64,000 bases of DNA. It comes from Pseudolabrys sp. (GTDB taxonomy: Bacteria > Pseudomonadota > Alphaproteobacteria > Rhizobiales > Xanthobacteraceae). Location of the stretch: NCBI GenBank assembly GCA_029980465.1, contig JARYIJ010000001.1, positions 2,133,749 through 2,197,748 on the forward strand, read 5' to 3'. Each line of letters opens with the position of its first letter. Position 1 is the stretch's first letter. Below the pieces are notes generated by a model, which had not been told where the DNA came from, did not search any database, and saw only the letters and a list, made by a program, of their open reading frames with translations. Of the stretch, positions 30,676 through 42,572 are shown in pieces. A program made the translations under genes and the position numbers.

Positions 30676-31854
30676 ATGCGCATTACCGCCATCACCGACA
30701 TCGTCGTTCCGATCTCGTCCGCGATCGCCAATGCCTACATCGACTTCTCGCAGATGACGGCGAGTGTCGTCGCGATCCATACCGACATCGTGAAGGACGG
30801 CAAGCCGGTGGTCGGCTTCGGCTTCAACTCCAATGGCCGCTACGCGCCGCAGGGGCTGTTGCGCGAGCGCTTCATTCCGCGGCTCAGGAACGCCCCGCCG
30901 GAAACGCTCGTCGACGCAAAGGGGCTGCTTGACCCGGTGAAATGCTGGGACGCGATGATGAAGAACGAGAAGCCCGGCGGTCACGGCGAGCGCTCGGTCG
31001 CGGTCGGTGTTCTCGACATGGCGTTGTGGGATGCGGTGGCGAAAGCCGAAGGCGTGCCGCTGTGGCGGCTGCTGGCTGGCCGCTACAACGGCGGCAAGGC
31101 CGACGACACGGCCTGGGTCTATGCCGCCGGCGGCTACTACTATCCGGACAAGGATATCCCGGCGCTGCTCGACGAGATGAAGCACTATCTCGATCTCGGC
31201 TATTCCACTGTGAAGATGAAGATCGGCGGCGTGCCGCTCGCCGACGACGTCAGGCGCATCGAGGCGGTGCTCAAGCTGCTCGGCGGCAACGGCGAAAAGT
31301 TGTGTGTCGACGTCAACGGCCGCTACGGCCTCGACGAGGCGCTGGCCTGTGGCGACACCATCGCGCCTTACAATTTGCGCTGGTACGAAGAGCCGCTCGA
31401 TCCGCTCGACTACCTGCTGCACGCGGCGCTGGCGACGCGTTACCGGCCGCCGCTGGCGACCGGCGAGAACCTGTTCTCGATGCAGGATGCCCGCAATCTG
31501 ATCCGCCACGGTGGCTTGCGGCCGGATCGCGACTGGCTGCAGTTCGATCCGGCGCTGTCCTACGGCCTCGTCGAATACCTGCGCACGCTCGACATGTTGT
31601 CACAGCACGGCTGGTCGCGGCGGCGCTGCGTGCCGCACGGCGGCCATCAGTTCGCGCTCAATATCGCGGTCGGCCTTGGGCTCGGCGGCAACGAATCCTA
31701 TCCGCAGGTGTTCGCGCCGTTCGGCGGTTTCGCCGACAACACGCCGGTCGCCGACAGCCGCATCAAGATGCCGGATATTCCCGGCGTCGGCTTCGAAGCC
31801 AAGAACGCGCTCTATGCGGTGATGAAACCGATGATGGAGACGAAGGGAGCCTGA
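30676..31854 (+). CDS. Enolase-superfamily dehydratase, D(-)-tartrate dehydratase-like
   Basis: A 392-residue member of the mandelate racemase group. The N-terminal capping domain has PISSAIANAYIDFSQMT and NEKPGGHGERSVAVGVLDMALWDAV, which I associate with the tartrate dehydratase of Bradyrhizobium. In the barrel, the Lys pair of VKMKIGG is the general base; metal ligands are expected in VDVNGR, WYEEPLD and TGENLFS; the second catalytic site includes CVPHGGHQ. It would dehydrate D-tartrate or a related acid sugar to a keto acid. I place the start at ATG 30676 (MRITAITDIV); GTG 30670 is possible. Confidence 0.8.
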   Translation: MRITAITDIVVPISSAIANAYIDFSQMTASVVAIHTDIVKDGKPVVGFGFNSNGRYAPQGLLRERFIPRLRNAPPETLVDAKGLLDPVKCWDAMMKNEKPGGHGERSVAVGVLDMALWDAVAKAEGVPLWRLLAGRYNGGKADDTAWVYAAGGYYYPDKDIPALLDEMKHYLDLGYSTVKMKIGGVPLADDVRRIEAVLKLLGGNGEKLCVDVNGRYGLDEALACGDTIAPYNLRWYEEPLDPLDYLLHAALATRYRPPLATGENLFSMQDARNLIRHGGLRPDRDWLQFDPALSYGLVEYLRTLDMLSQHGWSRRRCVPHGGHQFALNIAVGLGLGGNESYPQVFAPFGGFADNTPVADSRIKMPDIPGVGFEAKNALYAVMKPMMETKGA

Positions 31855-31872
31855 CCGCGATCAAGCCGGTAT

Positions 31873-32379
31873 GTGTTCGCGACGAAGATGCCCGAGCCGA
31901 TGATCGAGGAAAACCCGCTTGCCCCCGAGCTGATCGTGGATCGCTGGTTCAATACCGGCATGCCGCTGGCTCTTGCGGCGCTGTGTGGCCAGGTCGTTTT
32001 GCTGCACGCGTTCCAGATGCTGTGCCCGGGCTGCGTCACTCACGGCACGCCTCAGGCCGAGAAGGCGCATCGCATGTTTGCGGGTGCCGGGCTGCGGGTG
32101 ATCGGGCTGCACACGGTGTTCGAACATCATGCCGCGATGACGCCGGTCGCGCTCGAAGCCTTCATCCACGAGTTCAAGCTGACTTTTCCGATCGGCGTCG
32201 ACCGCCCGGCCGGCGACGGGCCGATCCCGCTCACCATGCAGGCCTACGGAATGCGCGGCACGCCAACGATGATCCTGATCGGCCGCAACGGCCGCATCCG
32301 TCATCATGGCTTCGGCGTTGAGGACGACATGGCGGTCGGCGCGCGCATTGCCGCGGCGTTGCGCGATCCCGCGGATTGA
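31873..32379 (+). CDS. Thioredoxin-fold / peroxiredoxin-like protein
   Basis: A protein of about 168 residues with the AhpC/TlpA pattern: a strand VVLLHAFQML leading to the redox motif CPGC (residues 51-54 from this start), then LRVIGLHTVFEHHAAMT and the cis-Pro region MRGTPTMILIGRNGRIRHHG. Two cysteines in CxxC suggest thiol-disulfide exchange, as in TlpA, rather than peroxide reduction. No signal peptide is visible. The start is uncertain: GTG 31873, ATG 31888 or ATG 31900 are all possible and none has a strong ribosome site. It lies 18 bases after the dehydratase gene. Confidence 0.75.
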   Translation: MFATKMPEPMIEENPLAPELIVDRWFNTGMPLALAALCGQVVLLHAFQMLCPGCVTHGTPQAEKAHRMFAGAGLRVIGLHTVFEHHAAMTPVALEAFIHEFKLTFPIGVDRPAGDGPIPLTMQAYGMRGTPTMILIGRNGRIRHHGFGVEDDMAVGARIAAALRDPAD

Positions 32380-32410
32380 CGCATCCCGAGAACGGCGTCG
32401 CCTTCTTGTT

Positions 32411-35400
32411 TTAGTGCGCCTCGTCCCAGTTGCCGGCGGCGCGGGCATCGACCTGCAGCGGAACCTGCAGATTGACGGCGGGCAGCGGCGCGTCCTCCAT
32501 GACTTTCTTGACCACCGGCAAGGTCTTTTCGACTTCTTTCTCCGGCACCTCGAAGATGAGCTCGTCGTGCACCTGGAGCAGCATCGCGGCATTGAGCTCC
32601 TTCGCCGCGAGCTCACCCTCGATACGGATCATGGCGCGGCGGATGATATCGGCGGCCGAGCCCTGCAGGCGCGCATTGATGGCGGCGCGCTCGTTGAACG
32701 AGCGGAGCGACGGGTTCGAGGCCTTGATATCTGGATAATGGCATTTGCGGCCGAACAGCGTCGTCACATAGCCGTCGCGCCGGCAATCCTCGCGCGTCCT
32801 GTCCATGTAGTCGCGAATGCCGGGGAAGCGCTCGAAGTATTTCTTGATGTAGGCGGCGGCTTCCTCGCGCGGGATGCTGAGCTGATTGGCGAGGCCAAAC
32901 GCCGAAATGCCGTAGATGATGCCGAAGTTGATCGCCTTGGCGCGGCGGCGGATGTCGGGCGGCATCCCTTTCACCGGCACGCCGAACATCTCGGATGCAG
33001 TCATGGCGTGAATGTCGACGCCGTCCTGGAACGCCTTGCGCAGGGCCGGTACGTCGGCGATCTGCGCCAACAGCCGAAGCTCGATCTGCGAATAGTCGGC
33101 GGAGACGAGCTTCATGCCCGGCGCGGCCACGAAGGCCTTGCGGATCTTGCGGCCGTCCTCGGTGCGGATCGGGATGTTCTGCAGATTCGGCTCCGACGAC
33201 GACAACCGCCCGGTCGAGGTCGCGGCCAGCGCGTAGCTGGTATGGACGCGATGCGTCTGCGGATTGACGTAGGCCGGCAGCGCCTCGGTATAGGTCGAGC
33301 GCAGCTTCGACACCTGACGCCAGTCGAGGATTTTCTGCGGCAGCACATGACCTTGCTCGGCCAGCTCTTCGAGCGCGCGGGCGCCGGTCGACCATTGGCC
33401 GGTCCTGGTCTTGGTGCCGCCCTCCAGTTTCATCTGGCCGAACAGGATGTCGCCAAGCTGCTTCGGTGAACCGGGGTTCACCTGGGTACCGGCGATGGTA
33501 TTGATCTCCTGCTCAAGCGCGACCTGCTCCTTGCCGAAGTCGTTCGACAGCTTCGCCAGCACCGTCTTGTCGATGGAGATGCCACGCTGCTCCATGCGCG
33601 CCAGCACGCGCGGCATCGATCGCTCCAGGGTCTCGTAGACCGTCGTGACATGCTCCGCCGCCATGCGCGGCTTCAGCGCGCCGTGCAGGCGCAGCACGAT
33701 ATCGGCCTCCTCGGCGGCATAGCGCGCGGCGTGCTCGACCGGCGTCGTCGCCGGCGTCAGCAGCGCCTTGTCCCTGTTCTTGACGTCCTTGAAGCGCAAC
33801 GCGGCACGGCCGAACCAGCGCTCGACCACGGCATCGAAGCCGTGGCCGCCCTTGCCCGCGTCGAGCACGTAGGACATCAGCATTGTGTCGTCACAGGCGC
33901 CGAGCGTGACGCCGCGCTGCATCAGCACCAGGATGGCGGTCTTGATGTCGTGGCCGATCTTGATCACGCCGGGGTCTTCGAGAATCGGCTTGAGTGTTTC
34001 GAGCGCCACCGTCTCGGCGATCTGGCCGTCGCACAGCTTGGCGGCGAACAGGCCGGCGCTTTCCCCTGCGTCGCCGTCTTCAGCCTGGCGATGGCCGAGC
34101 GGCACATAGCAGGCCTCGTTGGCTCCCACCGCCATGGCGATGCCGCACAGCGTGGCCTGCATCGGATCGATGCTGTTGAGCTCGAGCCGCAGGCCGAGCA
34201 GCCCGGTGTCGAAGGCACGCGCCGCCCAGTGGTTGAGGTGTTTGATCGTGCCGACGATCTCGTACTTCGACGGGTCGAATGTGGCGCTGCGAAGTTGCTC
34301 GGCGCGCCGGGTGGCAAGCACGGCGGGCGACAGCACCGTGCCGCCGTCGCTTTTCGGGAAATTCTTGGGTTCCGCGAACAGGTCGCCGGTGCCGGCCTGA
34401 GGCAGCGAGGAGGCGCTTGCGGGTTTCGCTTCGGTGCCAGCTTTGCCGGCCTCGGTTCTCGGCTCCGCGGCGGCCGGGGCGGAAATGCCGAGCGTACCGG
34501 CTTTGTCGGTCACGCGCTGCGCCAGCGTCTTGAATCCCATGCCGCGCAGGAACGGGATCAGGTTCTTGTAGTCCGGCTCATGCACCACGAGCTCGGCGAC
34601 AGGCACGTCCAGCGGCACGTTCTGGTCGAGCGTGACGAGCTTCTTTGAAAGTCGTGCGGACTCGGCATTATCGATCAGTGCCTGCCGGCGCTTGTCCTGC
34701 TTGATCTCGCCGGTATGCGCCAGCAGCGTCTCGAGATCGCCATAGGCGCCGATCAGCTCGGCGGCGGTCTTGGGACCGATGCCCGGCACGCCGGGCACGT
34801 TGTCCGAGGAATCGCCGATCAGCGATTGGACCTCGATGACCTTGTCCGGCGGCACGCCGAATTTCTCGATTACCTGCGGAATGCCGATGCGGACATCCTT
34901 CATCGTGTCGTACATGACGACGCAGTCGTTCACGAGCTGCATCAGGTCCTTGTCGGACGACACGATGGTGGCCGTGGCTCCGGCCTCGCAGGCGATCCGC
35001 GCGTAGGTCGCAATCAGGTCGTCGGCTTCGTAGCCCGCCTGTTCGAGGCACGGGATATCGAACGCGCGCACAGCCTCGCGGATCAGCGGAAACTGCGGGA
35101 TGAGATCATCCGGCGGCGGCGGCCGGTGCGCCTTGTACTCCTTGTACATCTCGGTTCGGAACGTCTTCTCCGATTTGTCGAAGACGACCGCGAGATGGGT
35201 GGGCCGCTCGTCCGGCTTCATTTCGTTGAGCAGCTTCCACAGCATGCTGCAGAAGCCATAGACCGCGTTCACGTGCACGCCGTCAGGCGTCATCGGCTGG
35301 AAGCGGATCGCGTGGTAGGCGCGGAAGATGTAGCCGGAGCCGTCGACCAGAAAAACGTGGTCGCCTTTCTTGAGCGGACGCGCGCCCCGACTGGCCGGAA

Positions 35401-35491
35401 CGGCTGCGGAGGATGCCGCGGGCGTCGCGCCGGATGCGGCGGTCTTTGCGGCTTTGGCGGCCGGTTTTCTGGCTTTGGTCGATGCTGGCAT
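32411..35491 (-). CDS. polA: DNA polymerase I
   Basis: A 1026-residue repair and Okazaki-processing polymerase. The N-terminal 5'-3' nuclease domain starts at HVFLVDGSGYIFRAYHAI and has SSDKDLMQLV and IGDSSDNVPGVPGIGPKTA. The polymerase domain carries motif A VSADYSQIELRLLA, motif B RRRAKAINFGIIYG and motif C LLQVHDELIFEV. The middle 3'-5' exonuclease domain (about residues 420-610) lacks its metal-binding acids: Exo I reads LGLRLELNSIDPMQ instead of FDTETTSLDPMQ, Exo II GHDIKTAI and Exo III YAAEEAD. Proofreading is probably absent. An Ala/Lys-rich leader of 35 residues precedes the nuclease domain; start ATG 35491. Confidence 0.97.
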   Translation of the reverse strand: MPASTKARKPAAKAAKTAASGATPAASSAAVPASRGARPLKKGDHVFLVDGSGYIFRAYHAIRFQPMTPDGVHVNAVYGFCSMLWKLLNEMKPDERPTHLAVVFDKSEKTFRTEMYKEYKAHRPPPPDDLIPQFPLIREAVRAFDIPCLEQAGYEADDLIATYARIACEAGATATIVSSDKDLMQLVNDCVVMYDTMKDVRIGIPQVIEKFGVPPDKVIEVQSLIGDSSDNVPGVPGIGPKTAAELIGAYGDLETLLAHTGEIKQDKRRQALIDNAESARLSKKLVTLDQNVPLDVPVAELVVHEPDYKNLIPFLRGMGFKTLAQRVTDKAGTLGISAPAAAEPRTEAGKAGTEAKPASASSLPQAGTGDLFAEPKNFPKSDGGTVLSPAVLATRRAEQLRSATFDPSKYEIVGTIKHLNHWAARAFDTGLLGLRLELNSIDPMQATLCGIAMAVGANEACYVPLGHRQAEDGDAGESAGLFAAKLCDGQIAETVALETLKPILEDPGVIKIGHDIKTAILVLMQRGVTLGACDDTMLMSYVLDAGKGGHGFDAVVERWFGRAALRFKDVKNRDKALLTPATTPVEHAARYAAEEADIVLRLHGALKPRMAAEHVTTVYETLERSMPRVLARMEQRGISIDKTVLAKLSNDFGKEQVALEQEINTIAGTQVNPGSPKQLGDILFGQMKLEGGTKTRTGQWSTGARALEELAEQGHVLPQKILDWRQVSKLRSTYTEALPAYVNPQTHRVHTSYALAATSTGRLSSSEPNLQNIPIRTEDGRKIRKAFVAAPGMKLVSADYSQIELRLLAQIADVPALRKAFQDGVDIHAMTASEMFGVPVKGMPPDIRRRAKAINFGIIYGISAFGLANQLSIPREEAAAYIKKYFERFPGIRDYMDRTREDCRRDGYVTTLFGRKCHYPDIKASNPSLRSFNERAAINARLQGSAADIIRRAMIRIEGELAAKELNAAMLLQVHDELIFEVPEKEVEKTLPVVKKVMEDAPLPAVNLQVPLQVDARAAGNWDEAH

Positions 35492-36027
35492 GGCCCGAAT
35501 GTGGGCTGCCGGGGGCATCAAATCAATCTCGGACGCCAGCGTCCGTGGAAGTGGGCGATCCGGTATCCACAGGTGGCTTGCGATCGATAACCGGAGCCGG
35601 CTTCGCAGCCGGTCGCGTCAGTGCTTGCGACGGCGCAGTTACTCGGCCGGCTGCATCGCCGGAACCGCAATGCGGGTGAGACTCTCGACCGGCTTTTTCT
35701 TCTGCGGCGGAATCTAGAACAGGTCAGGCCGCGGCCCGACCGGAACGTCGGCGCCGAGTCAGCTTGATGACGACAAAGAACACCGGCAGCGGGCATTGTC
35801 GACCCAACCGACATGTATTTGTACGGTCACAGGCGCCCGCTCGCATCTGCCGCGGTTAATCTTTCGCCACAAATTTGCGGAGACTGATCGGACCAGGCTG
35901 GTTTCAAAGGTCTTTACGCAATCTCGCAAACTCGGATCTGTCTGGCGTTTTCCTTCGCGCCGATGCTAAGAACGCGGCGCGGGGGAAGGTGAGTTTTGGC
36001 CATTAACTATCGGGTGGTGATGATTCG
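35492..36027. other. Intergenic region between polA and UDP-glucose dehydrogenase
   Basis: About 536 bases between divergent genes, with no convincing complete gene. It should hold both promoters. The stretch just before 36028 is more AT-rich (TAATCTTTCGCCACAAATTTGC, split near 35858-35879) and probably contains the ugd promoter. On the minus strand at 35724-35789 a short frame resembles the C-terminal tail of an RND efflux pump and may be a gene relic. The rest carries no recognisable element. Confidence 0.5.
35724..35789 (-). pseudogene. Possible relic of an RND efflux transporter C-terminus
   Basis: The minus-strand frame ending in TGA at 35724 encodes LPVFFVVIKLTRRRRSGRAA. The PVFFVVI-K-L-RRRR pattern is the usual cytoplasmic end of AcrB-type pumps. 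Upstream in the same frame the sequence loses any resemblance within a few residues, so only a fragment remains. The match is short, so this is tentative. Confidence 0.3.
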
Positions 36028-37338
36028 ATGCGCGTCACAATGATCGGCTCGGGTTACGTCGGCTTGGTGTCCGGCGCCTGCTTCGCGGACTTCGGTCACA
36101 CCGTGATCTGCGTCGACAAGGATGCGGACAAGATTGCCGCGCTCGAGCGCGGCGAGATCCCGATCCACGAGCCGGGACTGGACGATCTCGTCGCGCGCAA
36201 CGTCGCCGAAAAACGACTGACGTTCACGACCGACCTCGCGTCGTCGGTCGCCGGTGCGGACGCCGTGTTCATCGCGGTCGGCACGCCGTCGCGCCGCGGC
36301 GACGGCCATGCCGATCTCACTTATGTCTATGATGCGGCGCGCGAGATCGCGGCGGCGCTGAAGGGTTTCACCGTTGTCGTCACCAAGTCGACCGTGCCGG
36401 TCGGCACCGGCGACGAGGTCGAGCGCATCATCCGCGAGACCGCGCCAAAGGCGGAGTTCGCGGTGGTGTCGAATCCGGAATTCCTGCGCGAAGGCGCGGC
36501 GATCCAGGACTTCAAGCATCCGGACCGCATCGTGATCGGCACGAGCGACGAGCGCGCCAAGCAGGTGATGAGCGAGCTCTATCGCCCGCTCTATCTCAAC
36601 CGCGCGCCGCTGCTGTTCACCGAGCGCCGCACCGCCGAGCTCATCAAGTACGCGGCCAACGCCTTCCTCGCCACCAAGATCACCTTCATCAACGAGATCG
36701 CCGATCTCGCCGAGAAAGTCGGCGCCGATGTGCAGGAGATCGCGCGCGGCATCGGCCTCGACAATCGCATCGGCGGCAAGTTTCTGCACGCCGGCCCCGG
36801 CTTTGGCGGCTCGTGCTTTCCGAAGGACACGCTGGCGCTGATCAAGACCGCGCAGGACAACGCGACGCCACTGCGCGTCGTCGAGGCGGTGGTGGCCTCG
36901 AACGACATCCGCAAGCGCGCGATGTCGCGCAAGGTGTCTTCCGCGCTCAACGGCGAGGTGCGCGGCAGGACGATCGCGGTGCTCGGCCTGACCTTCAAGC
37001 CGAATACCGACGACATGCGCGAGGCGCCGTCGATCCCGCTGATCGCCGCTTTGCAGGACATGGGCGCCACGGTCCGCGCCTACGATCCGGAAGGCATCGA
37101 GCAGGCCAGGACGGTGCTGTCGAACGTCACGTTCTGCCAGAACGCCTATGACTGCGCCGAGGGCGCCGCGGCGGTCGTCATCGTCACCGAATGGGAGCAG
37201 TTCCGCGCGCTCGACTTCGCCCGCCTCAAGAAGATCATGACGCAGCCGGTGCTGATCGACCTGCGCAACGTCTACCGGCCCGACGAGATCGCCCGCCACG
37301 GCTTCACCTACGAGAGCGTTGGGCGGGGAACGGTATGA
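36028..37338 (+). CDS. ugd: UDP-glucose 6-dehydrogenase
   Basis: Oxidises UDP-glucose to UDP-glucuronate with two NAD+, feeding acidic surface polysaccharides. The 436-residue product has the NAD site MIGSGYVGLVSGACFADFGH (residues 5-24), the substrate stretch VVSNPEFLREGAAIQDFKHPDRIVIG and the catalytic Cys 263 in GPGFGGSCFPKDT. The C-terminal UDP-binding domain includes LTFKPNTDDMREAPSI and DLRNVY. Start ATG 36028. No polysaccharide cluster is adjacent, but a phosphomannomutase/phosphoglucomutase gene 3.5 kb downstream could supply sugar phosphates to the same pathway. A set of REP-like hairpins follows. Confidence 0.96.
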   Translation: MRVTMIGSGYVGLVSGACFADFGHTVICVDKDADKIAALERGEIPIHEPGLDDLVARNVAEKRLTFTTDLASSVAGADAVFIAVGTPSRRGDGHADLTYVYDAAREIAAALKGFTVVVTKSTVPVGTGDEVERIIRETAPKAEFAVVSNPEFLREGAAIQDFKHPDRIVIGTSDERAKQVMSELYRPLYLNRAPLLFTERRTAELIKYAANAFLATKITFINEIADLAEKVGADVQEIARGIGLDNRIGGKFLHAGPGFGGSCFPKDTLALIKTAQDNATPLRVVEAVVASNDIRKRAMSRKVSSALNGEVRGRTIAVLGLTFKPNTDDMREAPSIPLIAALQDMGATVRAYDPEGIEQARTVLSNVTFCQNAYDCAEGAAAVVIVTEWEQFRALDFARLKKIMTQPVLIDLRNVYRPDEIARHGFTYESVGRGTV

Positions 37339-37369
37339 TGCTGTTGACACGTCACCTCAGACGTCGTCA

Positions 37370-37498
37370 TGCCCCGCGCAAGCGGGGCAGGCAAAACATC
37401 TAACAATATCGGGTGTTCAATTCTCCGCTCACCCCCGCGAAAGCGGGGGTCCAAAGTGGAGAATGTCGCTTTAGCTAGATTCCCGCTTCCGCGGGAAT
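37370..37498. repeat. Cluster of three 20-base REP-like hairpins
   Basis: Between ugd and hrpB lie three palindromes of one design, 8-base perfect arms around a 4-base loop: 37370-37389 (TGCCCCGC, GCAA), 37431-37450 (ACCCCCGC, GAAA) and 37479-37498 (ATTCCCGC, TTCC). The third is the same sequence family as 9928-9947. The genes on both sides point right, so the cluster separates ugd and hrpB transcripts or protects the ugd 3' end. Confidence 0.85.
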
Positions 37499-37525
37499 GA
37501 GCGGATGTGCTGAATCAGAACATCG

Positions 37526-40093
<2,568 letters not shown>

Positions 40094-40178
40094 TCCTTTT
40101 CATCCTTCGTTGACCATCCGCCGAGCGGGTTTCATCTCATTAAGCGAGCCTTCGCCGCCGCCGTGCTTTAATCGCCGC

Positions 40179-40694
40179 ATGCGCGCTCTCCTCGTCATGG
40201 CGGCAGGCGTCGCGGCGGTGGCGGTCTATGCCGCGCGCGTCGCCGATCACAACACCGTCGCGGTGGTCGCCGACGCTCACCCACCCGCCGCGGCCGGCGC
40301 GCCGTCGCAGCAGCGCGCGAGCGGGCGCAGCGTCATACTGCAGGGCGACAGCCAGGGTCATTTCCAGGTCGAAGCCGACGTCGACGGCCAGCGCCTTCCC
40401 TTCATGATCGACACCGGCGCCTCGCTGGTGATCCTGCGCGAAAGCGACGCCGCCGTGCTCGGCATTCATCCGGTGATCAACGACTACACGGCGACGGTCT
40501 CGACCGCGAACGGCAAGATCAAGGCGGCGCCGGCCAAGCTCGGCCGTGTCGAGATCGACGGCATCGAGGTCGACGACGTCGACGCGCTGGTGCTGCCCGA
40601 CGCGGCGCTCGGCCGCAATCTGCTCGGCGTCTCGTTCCTGTCGCGGCTCTCGCGCTACCAGTACGCCAACGGGCGCATGGTGCTGGAGCAGTAG
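40179..40694 (+). CDS. Retropepsin-like aspartic protease, TIGR02281 family
   Basis: A 171-residue membrane-anchored protein. The N-terminal hydrophobic segment (MRALLVMAAGVAAVAVYAA) is a signal anchor or signal peptide, followed by a variable linker. The clan AA protease domain starts near residue 55, with the active-site motif MIDTGASLVIL and the later NLLGVSFLSRL typical of single-domain retropepsin-like proteins. These act as homodimers; bacterial targets are mostly unknown. ATG 40179 gives the clean hydrophobic N-terminus. Located 85 bases after hrpB and 93 bases before the phosphomutase gene. Confidence 0.85.
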   Translation: MRALLVMAAGVAAVAVYAARVADHNTVAVVADAHPPAAAGAPSQQRASGRSVILQGDSQGHFQVEADVDGQRLPFMIDTGASLVILRESDAAVLGIHPVINDYTATVSTANGKIKAAPAKLGRVEIDGIEVDDVDALVLPDAALGRNLLGVSFLSRLSRYQYANGRMVLEQ

Positions 40695-40787
40695 CACTCA
40701 TCAGCAATTTGAATGGATCGCTTTGCGCCCCTCGCGCATTGCGGTATCTGATGCCCGCGGCCGGGGGGCCGCAGCACGAGGACATCG

Positions 40788-42287
40788 ATGTTTCCCAAGC
40801 CGCAGCCCGCGCTCAAGCCGAATACCTATGCCTACGAGTCGTCGCCGCTGGTGAAGCCGACCGGCTTTCGCGAATACGACGCGCGCTGGCTTCTGGAAAA
40901 GGAAATCAACCTGATGGGGGTGCAGGCGCTGGGCATGGGGCTCGGCACCTTCATCCGCGAGCTCGGCGTCAAGCCGGAGATCGTCACCGGTCACGACTTC
41001 CGCAGCTATTCCGCATCGGTGAAGATGGCGCTCGTCACCGGCCTGATGGCAGCGGGCTGCAAGGTGCACGACATCGGCCTGGCGATGACGCCGATGGCCT
41101 ATTTTGCGCAATTCGAGCTCGACGTGCCTTGCGTCGCGATGGTGACGGCTTCGCACAACGATAACGGCTGGACCGGCGTGAAGATGGGCGCCAACCGTCC
41201 GCTTACCTTCGGCCCGCAAGAGATGACGCGGCTCAAGGAGATTGTGCTCGGCGGCGCATTCAAGCTGGCCGGCGGTGGCTCCTACGTGTTCGTCGAGAAT
41301 TTTCCCGAGCGTTATATCGCCGACGTCACCAAACGGCCGAAGATCAAGCGCAAGCTCAAGGTCGTTGCGGCTTGCGGCAACGGCACCGCCGGCGCCTTCG
41401 CGCCGCGCATCCTCGAAGCGGTCGGCTGCGAGGTGGTGCCGCTCGATTGCGACCTCGACTACACCTTCCCGAACTACAATCCGAACACCGAAGACATGAA
41501 GATGCTGCACGCCATGCGCGACGCCGTGCTGGCCCACAAGGCCGACGTCGCGCTCGGCTTCGACGGCGACGGCGACCGCTGCGGCGTGGTCGACAACGAG
41601 GGCGAGGAGATCTTCGCCGACAAGGTCGGCGTCATGCTGGCGCGCGACATGTCGAGCCTGCAGAAGAATTCGACCTTCGTGGTCGATGTCAAATCCACCG
41701 GTCTGTTCCTGACCGATCCGGTGCTCAGGGCCAACGGCGTCAAGGCCGATTACTGGAAGACCGGCCACTCCTACATCAAGCGCCGCGTCAACGAGCTCGG
41801 CGCCGTCGCCGGTTTCGAGAAGTCCGGCCACTTCTTCTTCAACAAGCCGTTCGGCCGCGGCTATGACGACGGCATGATCTTCGGCCTCGCGGTCTGCGAC
41901 ATGCTCGGCCGCAACCCCGGCAAGTCGATGGCCGACCTGCGCAAGGCGCTGCCAAAGACGTGGGGCTCGCCGACCATGGCGCCGCATTGCGACGACGAGA
42001 AGAAATACGGCGTGGTCGACGCGGTGGTGAAGCACTTCGAGGCGGCCAAGGCCAAGGGCGACACATTCGCCGGCCAGCCGATCCGTGATCTCGTCACCGT
42101 CAACGGCGTGCGCGTCACGGTCGACGACGGCACCTGGGGCCTGGTGCGCGCCTCGTCGAACAAGCCGGAGCTGGTCGTCGTCGTCGAAAGCCCGGTGTCG
42201 GAGGCGCGCATGCGCGAGATGTTCAAGGCGGTCGACGGCGTGCTGCGCACGCACCCCGAAGTCGGCGAGTACAATCAGACGATCTGA
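40788..42287 (+). CDS. Phosphomannomutase/phosphoglucomutase
   Basis: A 499-residue alpha-D-phosphohexomutase that interconverts hexose 1- and 6-phosphates for surface polysaccharide and nucleotide sugar synthesis. The phosphoserine loop is VTASHNDNGWTGVK with the active Ser at residue 122; the metal-binding loop is GFDGDGDRCGVV; the sugar-binding loop includes GHSYIKRRVNELG and FEKSGHFFF. The N-terminus contains TGFREYDARW. It is slightly longer than typical ManB/AlgC. Whether mannose or glucose phosphates are preferred cannot be told. ATG 40788 follows an AGGACATCG spacer. Confidence 0.93.
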   Translation: MFPKPQPALKPNTYAYESSPLVKPTGFREYDARWLLEKEINLMGVQALGMGLGTFIRELGVKPEIVTGHDFRSYSASVKMALVTGLMAAGCKVHDIGLAMTPMAYFAQFELDVPCVAMVTASHNDNGWTGVKMGANRPLTFGPQEMTRLKEIVLGGAFKLAGGGSYVFVENFPERYIADVTKRPKIKRKLKVVAACGNGTAGAFAPRILEAVGCEVVPLDCDLDYTFPNYNPNTEDMKMLHAMRDAVLAHKADVALGFDGDGDRCGVVDNEGEEIFADKVGVMLARDMSSLQKNSTFVVDVKSTGLFLTDPVLRANGVKADYWKTGHSYIKRRVNELGAVAGFEKSGHFFFNKPFGRGYDDGMIFGLAVCDMLGRNPGKSMADLRKALPKTWGSPTMAPHCDDEKKYGVVDAVVKHFEAAKAKGDTFAGQPIRDLVTVNGVRVTVDDGTWGLVRASSNKPELVVVVESPVSEARMREMFKAVDGVLRTHPEVGEYNQTI

Positions 42288-42370
42288 AACCACTCTGCCT
42301 CATCCTGACAGTCTGACTCGAAAAGAGCCCGTCAAAATCAACGACGCGTCCCGGACGCGGTGCAGCACGA

Positions 42371-42410
42371 GCCATAAGCGCTTTTACGCGCGTCTTCGAC
42401 GCGCTATGGC
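42371..42410. repeat. 40-base palindromic element, copy 1
   Basis: Ends are GCCATAAGCG and GCGCTATGGC with GCGCGTC in the middle. It lies exactly in the loop of the stem GCGGTGCAGCACGA / AGTGGTGCACCGC; removing it restores the uninterrupted sequence found at 51480-51510. Confidence 0.85.
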
Positions 42411-42532
42411 AAAGTGGTGCACCGCAGAGCCGGGACACGAGTTTGAAAGCCCGGAATCATTTCCGGTCATACTTTGAGGAGCGAGCGCAGCTCGCGTCTC
42501 GAAGGATGGCAGCCCATGGTTCGAGACGCGCT

Positions 42533-42572
42533 GCCGTAAGCGCGTTCACGCGCGTCTTTGACGCGCTATGGC
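42533..42572. repeat. 40-base palindromic element, copy 2
   Basis: Ends are GCCGTAAGCG and GCGCTATGGC; the same orientation and length as copy 1. It lies between the two arms of a CCTCATGGTGAGGAGCGC-type palindrome (arms ending at about 42532 and resuming at 42573). Confidence 0.85.
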
